Counted from the stretch's first letter, positions 10,386-24,063 are shown. The stretch: DNA of 64,000 bases from Chondrilla cf. caribensis (GCA_964020155.1 OZ026554.1:2271327-2335326); one strand, 5' to 3'. A program made the numbers and translations. Notes: generated by a model not told the origin, from the letters alone.

Positions 10386-11995
10386 ATGGCTATAAACTTT
10401 AAGGTCTTTCTACAAGTGGCTCTTTTGTGCTATGTGGTGACTACCAGTATCGGGGGTAGCATTGACTTCCAAAAGGCACTTGACACACTTCAGAAGGAAG
10501 TGGAGAATCTCAAACAGCAGTCTCAACAAGAAATAAAGTCACTGGTGACTCAAATCCAGTTACTTCACCAGAAGAATGAACAGCTGGAGAAGAGGTTAGA
10601 GCAAATTGAAGCCAAAGGTTAGTTGCACTGAGGTTCATTGCAATCTATATGTACAGTGCCATATCCTGGCTGTGACCAGAAACAGTGTGACTGAAGCTGG
10701 TCCCTTACTAACAATACCATCTGATCATAGTACCTCTGTATGAATATTTGAATATGTTATGTATTATGATGGTGTGTGTGCATGCGTGCATGCATGCGTG
10801 TGTGCGTGCACGAGTGTGTCCTCATACAGATAGTTGACATACATGTTACATTTAGGTACATGTGTATTCACACACATTGTGCTATAATTGTTGCTATGAT
10901 GCATGTGCATAAAGGGAACACATGTGAGAGAGGGGTATTATATAATAATAATATACACTGCACTATTGTCACCTGGTTACATAGTCAATATTAATAATTG
11001 CAATGAATTGGAAAAAATGCCGAGGTCTAAGGGCAATTTTGGCAAAAAGACCGGTGATGATGTTATAAAGTTCGTTACCTCAGAAATTTCATTCTACTTA
11101 ATACAATGATAGCACAATTAACACGTGGACAAACTACATGAATGTAATAATATTATACACATAATTTTATTATACTAGTTGTCACACTTTGATCGTCCTG
11201 AAACACCTAAATCTGTGTTATCAGGAATATTTTAGGTAGCTTACAGTTTCTCATCATGATGTCTCTTTTAGAATAATTTACTTATAATTAGAATGATGTT
11301 GCAAAGAAATAATCTACTTGTCTTTAACAGAATTGGACACACCTCTCCAAAGAATGAGACGTGGATTAGACAATATTGTTTCCCCAACACCTGAATCTTG
11401 CATTTGTCCACCTGGACCACCTGGTCCACCTGGATCAAAAGGTGAAAAGGGACAGCGTGGCAATCAAGGCAAAATAGGAGCAATGGGATTGAATGGAACT
11501 GCAGGTGAGAAGGGAGATGCAGGACCTTCAGGAATGGCTGGACAGAAAGGTGAACCAGGACTAAAGGGCTTGCGAGGACTGCCAGGACATAATGGAACCA
11601 AGGGAGAAAAGGGTGAACAAGGAAATCAAGGAGTTAATGGAACAAAAGGTGAACGTGGAGAAAAAGGACAACCAGGAAGTGATGGAAAGAAAGGTGAACT
11701 AGGACCTCAAGGACAACCGGGACTCAATGGAACAAAGGGAGAAAAGGGTGAACAAGGAGTTAATGGAACAAAAGGTGAACATGGAGAAAAAGGACAACAA
11801 GGAAATAGTGGACAGAAAGGTGAATCAGGACTGAAAGGAGATATAGGACAACAAGGACCACCAGGAGCAAAAGGAGACATAGGACCCAAAGGACTATGTG
11901 AAACAAAGGGAGGAGGTAATAGGACAACACATGAACCGTCAAACAATGGAACCAACTTGGTGCATGGGGGAACATCGTCATCACAGGGAGTGTGA
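10386..11995 (+). CDS. Collagen-like secreted protein B (two exons)
   Basis: Exon 1 is 10386-10617 and exon 2 is 11331-11995, with donor GTTAGT and acceptor TTTAACAG in phase 1; 298 aa predicted. Residues 1 to about 24 form a signal peptide (K then [14 protein letters not shown]). Residues about 26-77 are a heptad-rich coiled coil ending [11 protein letters not shown]. Exon 2 adds [12 protein letters not shown] with the R-M-R-R furin-type site, then [12 protein letters not shown] and 54 unbroken Gly-X-Y triplets. The tail carries a Cys and extra N-glycosylation sequons (GNRTT, NNGT). Five N-G-T sequons lie in the helix. The ATG is the first in frame and has a purine at -3. AATAAA is at 12055. 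The coiled coil probably nucleates a trimer; the ligand or matrix role is unknown. Confidence 0.85.
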
Positions 11996-12147
11996 GGATT
12001 ATCAACAATTTTAATATTATAAAACATCAGATCTCAAATAGAAGAAAGGAAACAAATAAAGCTATCAAATTATTATCTACTATTGGTGTTAAATTGTTAT
12101 AATCAATTAAAGAATGAAAGAAATAGGAGAGAAAACCAGGTATATGA

Positions 12148-12149
12148 TA

Positions 12150-12181
<32 letters not shown>
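12148..12181. repeat. (ATT)n microsatellite
   Basis: Perfect TTA/ATT trinucleotide run in the 3' flank of gene B. Confidence 0.9.
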
Positions 12182-12182
<1 letters not shown>

Positions 12183-13227
12183 GTGGATAACCTATAAGTA
12201 GTAAACGGGTAACAGTGCATAATATCTAAAGTGATCTAAATCAAATAAACTGTTACAGTAATTGAATTCAGAATCAATGGCTTTCAACAACAATAAATTG
12301 GAGTGTCAAAGCTAAGACATTGCATCAAGAGTCAAGAATTATAATAACTGACACACAACCTATAAACAGGCAGACATACAAGTAGTGAAATCTACTCAAG
12401 CTTTTGGAATAATTGATCTCTTGGGGTCATAACCATGCCAACTCAACGTAAACAACACTTTGACCTAGCTATAGAGTCAATGACATGTAGGTTTATTGCA
12501 AATACTGCTAATTTAAAATTTGAACTGACTAATTATAACTGTAACAGTGTTGTCCATGTGTGTGTCCTTGTATGTACATTGACATTGTATGTCTGTGCAT
12601 GTGTTGTGATAGATAGTGCTTGTATTCGTGAGGATTCTGCTTGTGTATCATTTCACCTTTAGTATTATATCATCTTTGTGTTACAGTGAGCACCACCCCT
12701 ATAGTCACCTGTCTTTGAGTAACTACTGCCTATCACTTTACTATCACTTTACTATGTCTGAACGTTCAGTCTCCATTGTGCTTTAACACTTAGTGTATTC
12801 TCTGTGTGGGCACTTGTCCCCTTTCACTGTACCTTATTTAAGTAGAACCTCACTGTTGTACTTAGTCTAGTGCTTAGTCTAGAGTTTGGATATTACTTGA
12901 ATTATCTGTGCATTCAGTTACTGCTGCGTTACGTGCGACTTGCGTTAGCTCTTACGGACACGGTTACATAACTTAGTACTGTCATATTCAATTAGCAGAC
13001 AATCTGTATAAATCACCATGCAAGTGAAGTCAATCAACAACCAACTGGATTGCAGAACATAATATTATTTTGGAGAACACATGATGCAACAATAACACAT
13101 GAACATCGATGGAACAGCATGTACCACACAGTAAGATATTTTCCCCCAAGGATGGCTTTTATTATAGTCAGTTTGAAGTCATAACATTAATCATATTATA
13201 TTGAAGGCATATGAATATTAGCAATAA
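12182..13227. other. 3' flank of unit B, no gene
   Basis: The start matches the 3' flank of gene A, including 'gacacacaacctataaacag' and the un-inserted site 'caagtagtgaaatctactc' at about 12379. No exon was recognised further right. Confidence 0.5.
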
Positions 13228-13500
13228 CAGGTTTACTGTTTCTCCAATCTCATTTATAAGCAATTCAGATTCTGTCAATTCATAGGAGTACGGCCCTGAA
13301 TAATCAATAATGGGTGTAATCACAGTTAATGTGAGCAGATCTTGGTCACTATATCCTTGTAGGAATCCTCAAATGTTATGTAGCCGCTTATCCTCCATGT
13401 GCACACTAAAGTGTACATAGCGGACATTCAGTCCACAGAACACTGCAGGCACAAATCACTACCAGTGGTTACCCCCAAGGTCTGTACCCTCAGTACATAC
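13228..13500 (-). pseudogene. Ig-like domain exon relic
   Basis: Second copy of the Ig-like exon described at 6405, with the same conserved flanks (from 'gtttactgtttctccaatctc' to 'cactgcaggcacaaatcac') but frameshifted and with stops. Confidence 0.45.
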
Positions 13501-13658
13501 AGAGATGGTCAAAGGAGGACGAGCAGAAAAGTATACAGCTAATGGACACAATGTCATGTTGAGATGACAGACACATGCAACATTCATTCAATTATTGAAT
13601 AAAGCACCTCAGTGAAAAAGACACACACATGCGTGACGGAGGCACTACTTATACAGTA

Positions 13659-14131
13659 CAGTCAGACCTCACTCATCCGCACACATCTGTTTCAGGTGAA
13701 TTTGCAGATAAAGTGAGGGAAGTGGATAAGTGAGGGTGCAGCATTGCAGGTATTTATAATGAAGGTATGTAATATTGGGAAGTGCTTGCTTGCAAATGCA
13801 AATTTACATTTTCTTGCTGGTGTTCAGGGTGTTTCTTGGTCATTTAGAGTGAAAGCTTATTTAAAGGCTATTTTGGGGAATTGAACTCAAAAAGAACAAA
13901 GTCTACATGACAATGAACTCAACTTGAATTTTGCCTTTAACTGTGGAAAAATTATCCAGATTTGTATACAATGGTATACAAATGGTGTGACTGGATATGG
14001 ATAGCAAGTTTTACAGATAATGGAGGTAAAATCATACACTGTGCAATGCCATGCAGATCTGTTTCAACAGGATATGATGAGGATGTCGAGGAAACAGGTT
14101 GTCTGAGGTATGGATAAGCGAGGTTTGACTA
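13659..14131. mobile_element. Non-autonomous TIR element with TA duplication
   Basis: The ends AGTCAGACCTCACTCATCC and, inverted, AGTCAAACCTCGCTTATCC bound 473 bp, flanked by TA on both sides. The paralogous unit at about 6795 shows the uninterrupted site. Tc1/mariner-pogo style by TIR and TA target. No transposase. Confidence 0.65.
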
Positions 14132-16029
14132 TACAAACAGTACATATGAACATAGCATATACTCTCTGTACTATGTGTCGGCAAAGATGCATATAGTAGT
14201 ATAATACATGCTACCTCAATCTATACCATCACAGTGTAATCTTTACAGCTAGTTGTGAATCACAGTGCGATGTTGACAGCTGGTTGTCTTGCACAATTGG
14301 ATATTCTGGTGCTGAAGGTTAGTGTTCTCAATGGATGTACTAGATGAGGAGAGATATGTAATTCAAAACAACATCACTGGTCATGGGAATGGTCTCACTA
14401 ATGAAGTGTGACAAAACGGCTAGAACACTTTCATACAACTAAGTACTAACAGATTCAGTGTTCCACAATAAACACCAAGGACACAATGGCACCAATTCAA
14501 GCATCAAGTGACTGCTTAGTACAAGTGACTGTAAGAATATATTCTGTCATAAATTGGAATTGCTACATCTGTGAGATCCCTTCAATTTGGAGGTCGATCA
14601 ACACAGCAGACTTCCACTTTACATAGTCTAAAGGTAAAATCAAATGCAATCACCTCCACAAAGCTGTATATGTATAGACTGACATTTTCCTACAATCATG
14701 TATCCAGCAGTACTGACATGACCATCCCCTCCACCCTCATGCACTGTACATACAGACATACCTGCAATGTACATGTCAGTTGATCATGACCACCAGCTGC
14801 AGTAGTGGCTGACACTGGAATAAACAGTGTGTAGATACGATATTGGAACAATACATACAATAGGAATGTGTGGTATATGCATATAAATACATAAGTACTC
14901 AATACACAGACTTCCACTTTACATAGTCCAAACTTTAAGGTAAAATCAAATACAATCACCTCCACAAAGCTGTATGTGTATAGACTGACATCTAATATGT
15001 ATAGTGTACATATTATACATATTAGATGGTAAAAAGACCCTAATTCAAGTTAATGGAATGGTTACTATTAATCAGGAGGCATGTTGTTACATCATATTCA
15101 TACATTAGACCATATGTTTACACGTTCTGTACAAGTAGGGGTTTGAGCTATTTACGGAGCATAATACGCACAAACATTTCGCCCAAGTACATGTAAGAGT
15201 AATGTAAATGTCTGGTTAGATTGACATATTATTGAGTTTTCAAGAAAAAAAGGCTGTACTTGTTGTCCACATTGCATGCTCATCCCTTGTCCATCAGTGA
15301 AGTAGGTGGGCAAGGAGCACAATATGCTACAGCAGAAACTCAATGACATTAATCTCCCACATCTGGTTGAAAGTTTTCACTGAGTGTTCCAGATTGCAAG
15401 TGATTGTAAAGGAATTGTGCACCCTCTTAAACGTGGAGGTCGTACATGAAAGGTGGGGTGGTAAAGGTACTGGAGAAAAACAGAGTAAAACGGAGCAAAA
15501 TGGCTGACTGGTTCACTTCACAGTCACAAATTTCCAACCATGTGTACCACTAGATTGGCAGTATACACTACAACAAATGTACATGTGTTAAAAATTAAAC
15601 ATATGACAGATTAGTCGACATATAAGGTGTGATCAAGCTTTACTTCTTATTTTCCATTCGAGATATTCCAACACGAGCTTCACTCAGCATAGCAAGATGA
15701 CTGTGTGTGTGTGTGTGTTTTTGCGATGTGCATGTCCTTATACATCCTAAACACACACGTGCACGCACTTGCACGTGCGTACATACAGTCATGCATACAG
15801 TCACCACAGGGATACTGACACAAGCATGACTGTATAATAAGTACAAAGAAATACGATTTCAAAGATGTGATCATAAGAACGTCAGTGGGTGGAAGACTTT
15901 TGAGAACCCCCCCCCCCTCCCCCCCCAAACACACCCACCCAAGCAGGACCTCACAGTTAACTAGTAAACTACAAGTACCTGGTTCCTGAGTCTGTCCACG
16001 ACAGTGCTACTGACAACCTCTCCTCTAGT
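14132..16029. other. Unit spacer with a local duplication, no gene
   Basis: A roughly 90-bp block ('cttccactttacatagtc' to 'gtatagactgacat') occurs at about 14608 and again at about 14909. A short palindrome around 14995-15025 (tagtgtacatattatacata) follows. The segment at 15120-15330 recurs near 46920-47110 and 52070-52170. A TG run lies near 15700 and a C-rich run near 15908-15927. No exon was supported. Confidence 0.45.
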
Positions 16030-16275
16030 GGCTGTAGTGTTGACCGTCACGATAAGAACTCCACTAAGTTAACGTTCTCTCTACTGCGAAAGATTCACCC
16101 ACTGACGTCCACCGGGCCCCACTCTCCTGACGGGGAACAGGTCCTCCTCGCCTGGGAATTGGGATGTAACCTCAGACTAGCAAGTGAACACTGTACGTAT
16201 TCCGTAACACTCGGTGGAGTAGAGGACCATTCGAACTCGGAGATTAGATCTATGGGACAACAGCTTAGCGCTTAT
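16030..16275 (-). pseudogene. HRM-like exon relic with a premature stop
   Basis: The minus strand reads FEWSSTPPSVTEYVQCS, then RRTCSPSGEWGPVDVSG, and then TGA where the copies at 7450 and 40300 have TGC (Cys). The rest of the exon is still close to the 40300 copy. One lesion removes a key disulphide Cys and truncates the product. Confidence 0.55.
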
Positions 16276-16424
16276 GCAACGAACGAAATTGAAAAAAACG
16301 TTGAAACTTTCTTCACTTCTTCGTTTCATCGAAACTATGACTACAAAGAACCTCACATCGCTTCCTGGGAACGGGGACAATCAGCAAAAAATGGATGTAA
16401 CATGAAGGTTCGAAAGTAAAATGG

Positions 16425-16520
16425 CGCCAACATAACTACCACCACCCCCACACTTCGCTTTACAATCGGTCATAGTACGGAATATATTGCTGTTCCCTCC
16501 AAATTCACCATACATGTACA
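16425..16520 (-). pseudogene. Kunitz exon relic
   Basis: The minus strand reads GEFGGNSNIFRTMTDCKAKC, aligned with the last third of the intact Kunitz exons; the first Cys of this half is replaced by Phe and no N-terminal half is left. Confidence 0.55.
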
Positions 16521-16589
16521 CTAATTGCATTATTGATGTGCAAATGATAATTAAACTCTGCACTCACAGTGAGATACAATTGGCAATAT

Positions 16590-18090
16590 CAATTATATTA
16601 ATTAGCAAATGGCAATATACTATGAGAACCATTCCTGATATATCCGACCTGCTTGCTCCCCTCAAATCCGTATTGAGACACAAGCTGATACGTATAATAA
16701 CCGGAAGATCATATATACATAACTGATGAAGAAAGAAAGCTGCTTGCACTACCATATCGACTGGGAGGAATGGGGTTAATTAACCCAATGGATGTTTCTG
16801 ATGGCCTATACAAGAATTCCGTGGAGATAACTCATTCAATAGTTACCCTCATCCTTGAAAAAAGGCAGGAAATCCCTGAAGATGCTCATTTGGAGATGAA
16901 GCGCTGCAAGGGTGAAATAAGGAAACAAAACAGAAGTAGTCAAATGGAATCTGCAGTCAACTTGAATTTGGATGATAATTTGAAGAGACAGCGAGAATTT
17001 GCTACAGAGAAGGGTGCGTCAATCTGGTTAACAATCCTACCATTGGAAAAGGAGGGCTTTGCTCTCCATAGGAGGCATTCAAAGATGCTGTTAGTTTGAG
17101 ATATGGTTGGACCCCTGAGAATTTGCCCCGTGGATGTGCATGCGGTGCTTCTTTTACGGTAGAACATGCTTTGAGCTGCCCTAAAGGAGCCTATCCAACT
17201 ATTAGACACAATGAGTTGCGTGACATCACTGCCACAATGCTGTCTGAGGTCTGCAACAACGTTTCCATTGAGCCTGAGTTACAACCCATAGACGGGATGA
17301 CCCCTCAATTTGCTACTTCCAATATTGAGGAGCATGCAAGGAGTGACATTCACGCCAGAGGATTCTGGGGTTCCACTCATCACAGTGCATTTTTTGATGT
17401 AAGGGTGTTCAACCCAAACGCACTGAGCTATAAGAAAAGCACCCCTTCAGCATGCTATTCCAGACATGAGCGCTCCAAGAGAAGAGAGTACCAACAACGG
17501 ATCATTGAGATGGATGGAGGCTCTTTTAGCCCATTGGTATGTAGTACCACTGGTGGGATGGGGAAATCTGCAGTAACTTTTTACCGACGGCTCGCATCAC
17601 TGATGGCAGAGAAGCATAACCAGACATACACAAACACCATGAAATGGATAAGATGTCAGCTTAACTTTAGTCTTATCAGATCATCAATCATGTGTATCAG
17701 AGGGTCCAGAATCCACCGATTCCCAAATACGCCGGATTCCATGCTATACACCATCAGTGGAGCTAAGATCTAATTTATACTTGACAGTATGTATGATATT
17801 CATATTTATTTTTATATTATGTATTAACATATATAATATTATTATTATTATTTGAAGCTATGATTTTTGTCTGTATTATGCACATGTATACATTTACATT
17901 AATGAAAAAAAACCCAAAAAAAACTGTTACAGTAATATAATAATAATAATAATTATAATACATTAAATCGATGGGGTGTCCAACATCATTGTACCCAAAA
18001 TGGCCATGGAGTTGCCTCACTGAATTGCAACAGAGATTCTCTGGATCAGGAAATTGTGGACCATTTTATCACGACCAGAGGCGTGCTTGA
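16590..18090 (+). mobile_element. 5'-truncated non-LTR-type retroelement relic
   Basis: The insert interrupts the unit sequence that is continuous at about 34920 and 59715 (left half near 'gatacaattgg', right half near 'gacgtatgcctatgaat'). It carries only the end of a polyprotein (16614-17773). The 3' tail has AT-rich repeats (17800-17960) and ends before the unit resumes near 18090. Exact ends and target duplication were not resolved. Confidence 0.6.
16614..17773 (+). pseudogene. Retroelement polyprotein C-terminal region, frameshifted
   Basis: Three frame pieces follow each other: TIPDISDLLAPL (from about 16614), DEERKLLALPYRLGGMG to GFALHR (about 16722-17070) and RYGWTPENLPRGCACG to the stop at 17773. 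Frame changes lie near 16720 and 17070; the second fits loss of one base. The last piece has a C-x-C-x6-H-x4-C knuckle (GCACGASFTVEHALSC), then a D...FFDVRVFNP region resembling a PD-(D/E)xK restriction-like nuclease. I recall this type of sequence from many cnidarian and sponge retroelements. The reverse transcriptase core is missing. Confidence 0.65.
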
Positions 18091-18167
18091 TAATAATTAT
18101 ATATAAGTATGACGTATGCCTATGAATATTAATTGTCAGTCATAAACACAATTATCATTTCTTTAAC

Positions 18168-18345
18168 TTTTCGGGCATTCACTAGGGAGGACACTGTTGT
18201 TGTTTTATTTTGTCCACAATCTGTCCACTAGGGCACCCACAACCAGGTCTGCAAACCAAAGTGGAGAGAATATACATGGGATCCCCTGGCATGGTGCACA
18301 GCCATCACAGATCTGTCCTCTGATAATGCTCTGAATTGAAATTCA
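18168..18345 (-). pseudogene. TIL-domain exon relic
   Basis: The minus strand reads RGQICDGCAPCQGI and ends VLPSECPK, with the centre broken by indels and a TAA. Same exon as 59797-59972. Confidence 0.55.
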
Positions 18346-20904
18346 GTACTGGGTGCCCACTGTGACATTTGTCTTCACTGACAGTAGAATCATTAGGAAG
18401 AGAGATCCACAATGTGATGTGGGAACCCGCTATATTCGCCCCTCCCACATTATCTCATGCAACATCGATCACAAATTATCCTGCAATAACCCATCATATA
18501 AACAAACATTATTATAATATACACACTCATATAAATCCTAACCACAAACTAAATAGCCAGACAGTGTCTGCTGGGGCTCTTAAAAGGTCCACACATGTAC
18601 ACTAAATGCAGTTTTAAATTTGCCAGGCAATGTACCTCATGTGTGACACTCCTAGTAGAGAATGCTGATGCAGTGGAACACTCATTGACTTGACTGTAAC
18701 TGCCTTTACTTGCTCAAAAGAGGAACGGCTGTGAGTTGGAAACGGTTGAGTCAGCAAAAAGATTTGGAGTCCTCCTCCTGTACAATAACAGTATTCAGAA
18801 ATCGCAACTGCATCTTGGACAACTCGAAAACCTTCAACAAACACAGTAATAAGGCAGGCTCATAGATGCAAGGTTGCTATTTGCTCCTTGTAACTGATTC
18901 ATATTTCATGCAATAGTATAAACACAGTCATACACAAAGTTTGCCCTTACCACTAGTGAGGGGAGAGCAAAAGTGAAAGATTTAGTGTAGGAATGGAGAC
19001 AGTCCGTCCACATGTGTGGGACTCGATTTGGCTTGTCTTAAATACACAAAAATGGATAATTAATGAACTATAAGTGAGAATTGGATTGGCAGTTTGAATA
19101 TAGGAGTCTTGTTCAATGGTAATAGCTATGAACATTGTAAAGTGATATGCATTACAACACATGAACATACACAATGTCAATGCACATACACAGGACATGC
19201 CCATGGACGTATAACATTGTTACACACACATACAAGAGGCCAATTAAGTAAGTTTGTTGACCATCCAATTATATAATGTGAGTCCATACAAGTGATCTTG
19301 TTGACCACCACATCTAATGGGAGGCCAGACAAGTGAGCCTGTTGACCATCACACTGATAGGAGGCCACACAAGTTATGCTTGTTAACCACCACATTCATG
19401 AGAGGCAGTGGAGCTTGTCTTGATCACAACACATGCTACAAGAGGTCAAACAAATGACCTCTCAGTTATCACATTCAGGCAGCTGGCTGCATCATCAGCC
19501 TGTCGACCAATCACATACTCAATACTAGACCGTGTTATGGTATGACTACGTACCAGCCTTGAATGCATGCTACATAGCACCAATGAAGAGATAAATGAAT
19601 AATGGATGCCATCTTGCAAACTGACATCATCTGTACTCCACATGTGACTTTGCAGAAAATGTGGGAACACAATATGCAGTACACATACAAAGAATTCTGA
19701 CAAAGGGACATAAGATATGATAATTTATTAGCAGCAGAGCTTGGTGTATTCCAACCATTTGCACTGCTGCATCTTGCTGATATCGGGGTGGCTATGCTAT
19801 GACATTGTGCCCATTGCAGTGTCATACAGGCATGACAGTATGTTGCCTATAGGTGACCAAACTTAAGCGCGTTCTTCAACCTTTCATGATTGAGAGTGTT
19901 ATCCCTATACCTTCCTTTTCGTCATTGAATATTTTGAATACTTGCTTAATATATTATAGAGTGCTAGTGAACTGTATAATATTTGGAATGATAAATAAGC
20001 ATAGGATAGTATATGCATCCGCATGCACATGCCCACACCAATAATATAAACATCACATATCACACATATAGTACATACAATCATGTCACTTCATCCATTC
20101 AGATACAAAGTCTCAATGCTTTTCAATCAGTAGATCAACCAACATGGAACACATCATCTGTATACAGGAACATTATTGTATTGGAGAGTTAGTTACTGCT
20201 TTCATCTATAATTATATTATTATCCCACTTGTACGTGTGCATGTGTAAATATAATATACAGTGGTGATTGGAATTAATGATACCAAAACTTGTGAGGCAC
20301 TCCCAAGTGCTCGTGTGTGTTCCTACGTGTACTTCAACCCTGCAGTGAGGTGATTCGTATCATACCTCTCCAACCATACATGCTATGGCACTACATTGAT
20401 CGCTGTAGGAACCTCGAACATAGAATTTCAGACTCCTTTACATGCACTTGAGCTAGTGCGGTCATGACAATCACCATTGTACATTTGTGTATCTATATGA
20501 GTGTATGCATGAATGTACATGTGTGTATGTGTATGCATCTGAACATTCTTGTGTGTGTAGGTGTATATGTGTGCATCTAATGCAAAGGGCAAAATGGCTT
20601 CACTGCAAGGTTTCACAGAATTGATTTAACATGCAGTCATGTAAGGATTCTATATTTAATTAGTGTGTACATTGTCAGGCATGAGTGTGTGCATAATACT
20701 TGCATGATTCAGCATTATAGTTGCATGCAACAACAAAAAGGTCAAATCACATTATTAGAAAGTTACTGTTTGCATGTTTGGACAAGGTGTCTTACTAATA
20801 TTGTTAACATGCTATCATACAAGCACACAAGGAACCTAGAAACCCACATGTATGGACATTTTTATGCCATCAATTAGTAAACTACCTACCCTCTTCCTCC
20901 ACTC
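18346..20904. other. Unit spacer, no gene
   Basis: Blocks shared with units near 8230-9740, 35000-36050 and 41110-43540 follow in the same order. They include 'gtgattggaattaatgatacc' near 20265, with counterparts at 42663 and 54150. No exon supported. Confidence 0.45.
19230..19410. repeat. About 41-bp minisatellite, four units
   Basis: Four imperfect head-to-tail copies of a unit resembling 'gaggccacacaagtgagctt' + 'gttgaccatcacattgatag'. Shorter arrays of the same unit occur at about 9150, 35805, 42300 and 53640. Confidence 0.7.
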
Positions 20905-21829
<925 letters not shown>

Positions 21830-22441
21830 ATGGCACCAAATGTTAAGGTCTTTCTACAAGTGGCTCTTTTGTGCTATGTGGTGACTACCAGTATCGGGGG
21901 TAGCATTGACTTCCAAAAGGCACTTGCCACACTTCAGAAGGAAGTGGAGGATCTCAAACAGCAGTCCAAAGAAGAAATAAATTCACTGGTGACTCAAATC
22001 CAGTTACTTCACCAGAAGAACGAACAGCTGGAGAAGAGGTTAGAGCAAATTGAAGCCAAAGGTTAATTGCACTGAGGTTCATTGCAAGCTATGTATGTAC
22101 AGTGCCATATCCTGGCTGTGACCAGAAACAGTGTCACTGCAGCTGGTCCCTCCCCAACAATACCATCCATCATAGTACCCTTGTATGAATATTGCATGTC
22201 TGAAGAATGGTAAAAGGGGGAATAAAATAATTACTTACAGAACAATAATACAAGTTTCCAGTTTGTCATGTCACTGACACATTAGTACTTAAATGTCTCA
22301 AGCAACCACCCGGTATATATAATACTGCAGATCCAAATGTGTGACATGTACTGGCATGCATGTGTGTGCGTGTGTGTGTGAGTATCTCTCTCCCTCCCTA
22401 CATCCCTCCCTCCCTCCCTCCCCCTCCCTCCCTCCCTCCCT

Positions 22442-22520
<79 letters not shown>

Positions 22521-22524
22521 TGTG

Positions 22525-22571
<47 letters not shown>

Positions 22572-22673
22572 GTGTGTGTGTGTATCTCTCCCTCCCTCCC
22601 TCCCTCCCTCCCTCCATCCCACCCTCCCTCCCTCCCTCCCTCCCTCCATCCCTCCCTCCCTCCATCCCTCCCT

Positions 22674-22737
<64 letters not shown>

Positions 22738-24063
22738 CTGTGTGTGTGTGTGTGCATGTGTCTGTGTGTTTGTGTGTGTGTGTGTGTGTGTGCATTAGTG
22801 TCTACAAACATGAATTAGGTGGAAAGGCCCCCTTTTCTTTCGAGGAGGGTTAAGGGCAGATTGCTTTAACAGTGATTAGGGTTGGAGTAAATTATTCACT
22901 GCACAAACCAAAGTACACAGTGGTGTTAATTTCTGTGAGCTATATACTTTTGCAGTACGATGGTGTGTGTGTGTGTGTGTGCGTGTGCGTGCATGCGTGC
23001 GTGTGTGGTAACATAGACATACATGTTACATATGTGTGTACATTCGAACTGTGCTATGGTGTGTATGAAGGGAGTACAGTGATAGAGGGGTATTATGATA
23101 AATATTATACAGTTTGTTAACTGTCATTTCATTATCACTTCATACAATTATAGTACAATTAACACACACACTACAAAAATGTAATATACAGGATTCCCTT
23201 TGATCCTTTTATAACTCTTGAACCTGTATCATCAGGAATATTTTGGGCAATTTCATACATATTTACTTAACATGCAGCCCTTTTCGGATGATTGCCACAT
23301 ATTAATAACGTTATACATAACCTTGAAAAATAATCTACTTGGCTTTTTAACAGAATTGGACAAACCTCTACAAAGAATGAGACGTGGAGGAGACTTTGCT
23401 TCCCCAACGCCTGAGCCGTGCGTTTGTCCACCTGGACCACCTGGACCACAAGGTGAAAAGGGACACCGTGGAAATCGAGGCAAAATAGGACCAATGGGAT
23501 TGAATGGAACAAAGGGTGAGAAGGGTGAACAGGGAGATACAGGACCTCAAGGAATGGTTGGACAGAAAGGTGAACCAGGAGTAAAGGGATTTCAAGGACT
23601 GCCAGGAAGTGATGGACAGATAGGTGAACCAGGACTGCGAGGACAACCGGGAATCAATGGAACAAAGGGAGAAAAGGGTGACCAAGGAGATCAAGGAGTA
23701 AATGGAACAAAAGGTGAACGTGGACTGCGAGGACAACTGGGACTTGATGGAAGAAAGGGAGAAAGGGGTGGAAAAGGAGACCAAGGAGTTAATGGAACAA
23801 TAGGTGAACGTGGAGAAAAAGGACAGCCAGGAAATGGTGGACAGAAAGGTGAACCAGGACTGAAAGGACCAAAAGGAGTCCCAGGACGTAATGGAACAAA
23901 TGGTGAAAATGGGGATCCAGGACCACAGGGAGAGATTGGACCACCAGGACCACAAGGTCGTAATGGAGCAAAAGGTGATACGGGGGATGCAGGACAGCCA
24001 GGAAAGAAAGGAAAGAAAGGAGAGAAAGGAGAGAAAGGTGGGCCACCTCCTCTGACTGGATAG
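21830..24063 (+). CDS. Collagen-like secreted protein C (two exons)
   Basis: Exon 1 is 21830-22061 (donor GTTAAT), exon 2 is 23354-24063 (acceptor TTTTTAACAG); 313 aa predicted. A signal peptide ([20 protein letters not shown]) and a coiled coil to IEAK are followed by [24 protein letters not shown] and about 67 Gly-X-Y triplets. The end is Lys-rich (GKKGKKGEKGEKG) and then PPPLTG, unlike the acidic tails of E, F and G. N-G-T sequons occur five times in the helix. The 1292-nt intron holds a large CT/CCCT/TG microsatellite. No AATAAA follows closely. The exon-2 part is listed again at 27001-27710 because of an assembly overlap. Confidence 0.85.
22375..22795. repeat. Compound (CCCT)n(CT)n(TG)n microsatellite in intron of gene C
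   Basis: Alternating CCCT, CT and TG tracts, repeated twice in the same order (about 22390-22585 and 22588-22790), which suggests an internal duplication. Long open frames on both strands here are repeat artefacts. Confidence 0.95.

Noticed and set aside
10617..10622. Stand-alone coiled-coil protein ending EAKG
   Set aside because: The stop lies inside the GTTAGT donor; it could occur only with intron retention, for which the sequence gives no evidence.
19230..19410. CRISPR-like repeat array
   Set aside because: Units are head-to-tail and imperfect without unique spacers, in a eukaryotic genome: a minisatellite.
22281..22853. Long open frames rich in Cys-Val, His-Thr, Ser-Leu or Arg-Glu over the microsatellites
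   Set aside because: They are translations of TG/CA and CT/GA repeats in all frames; no start context, domain or conservation.
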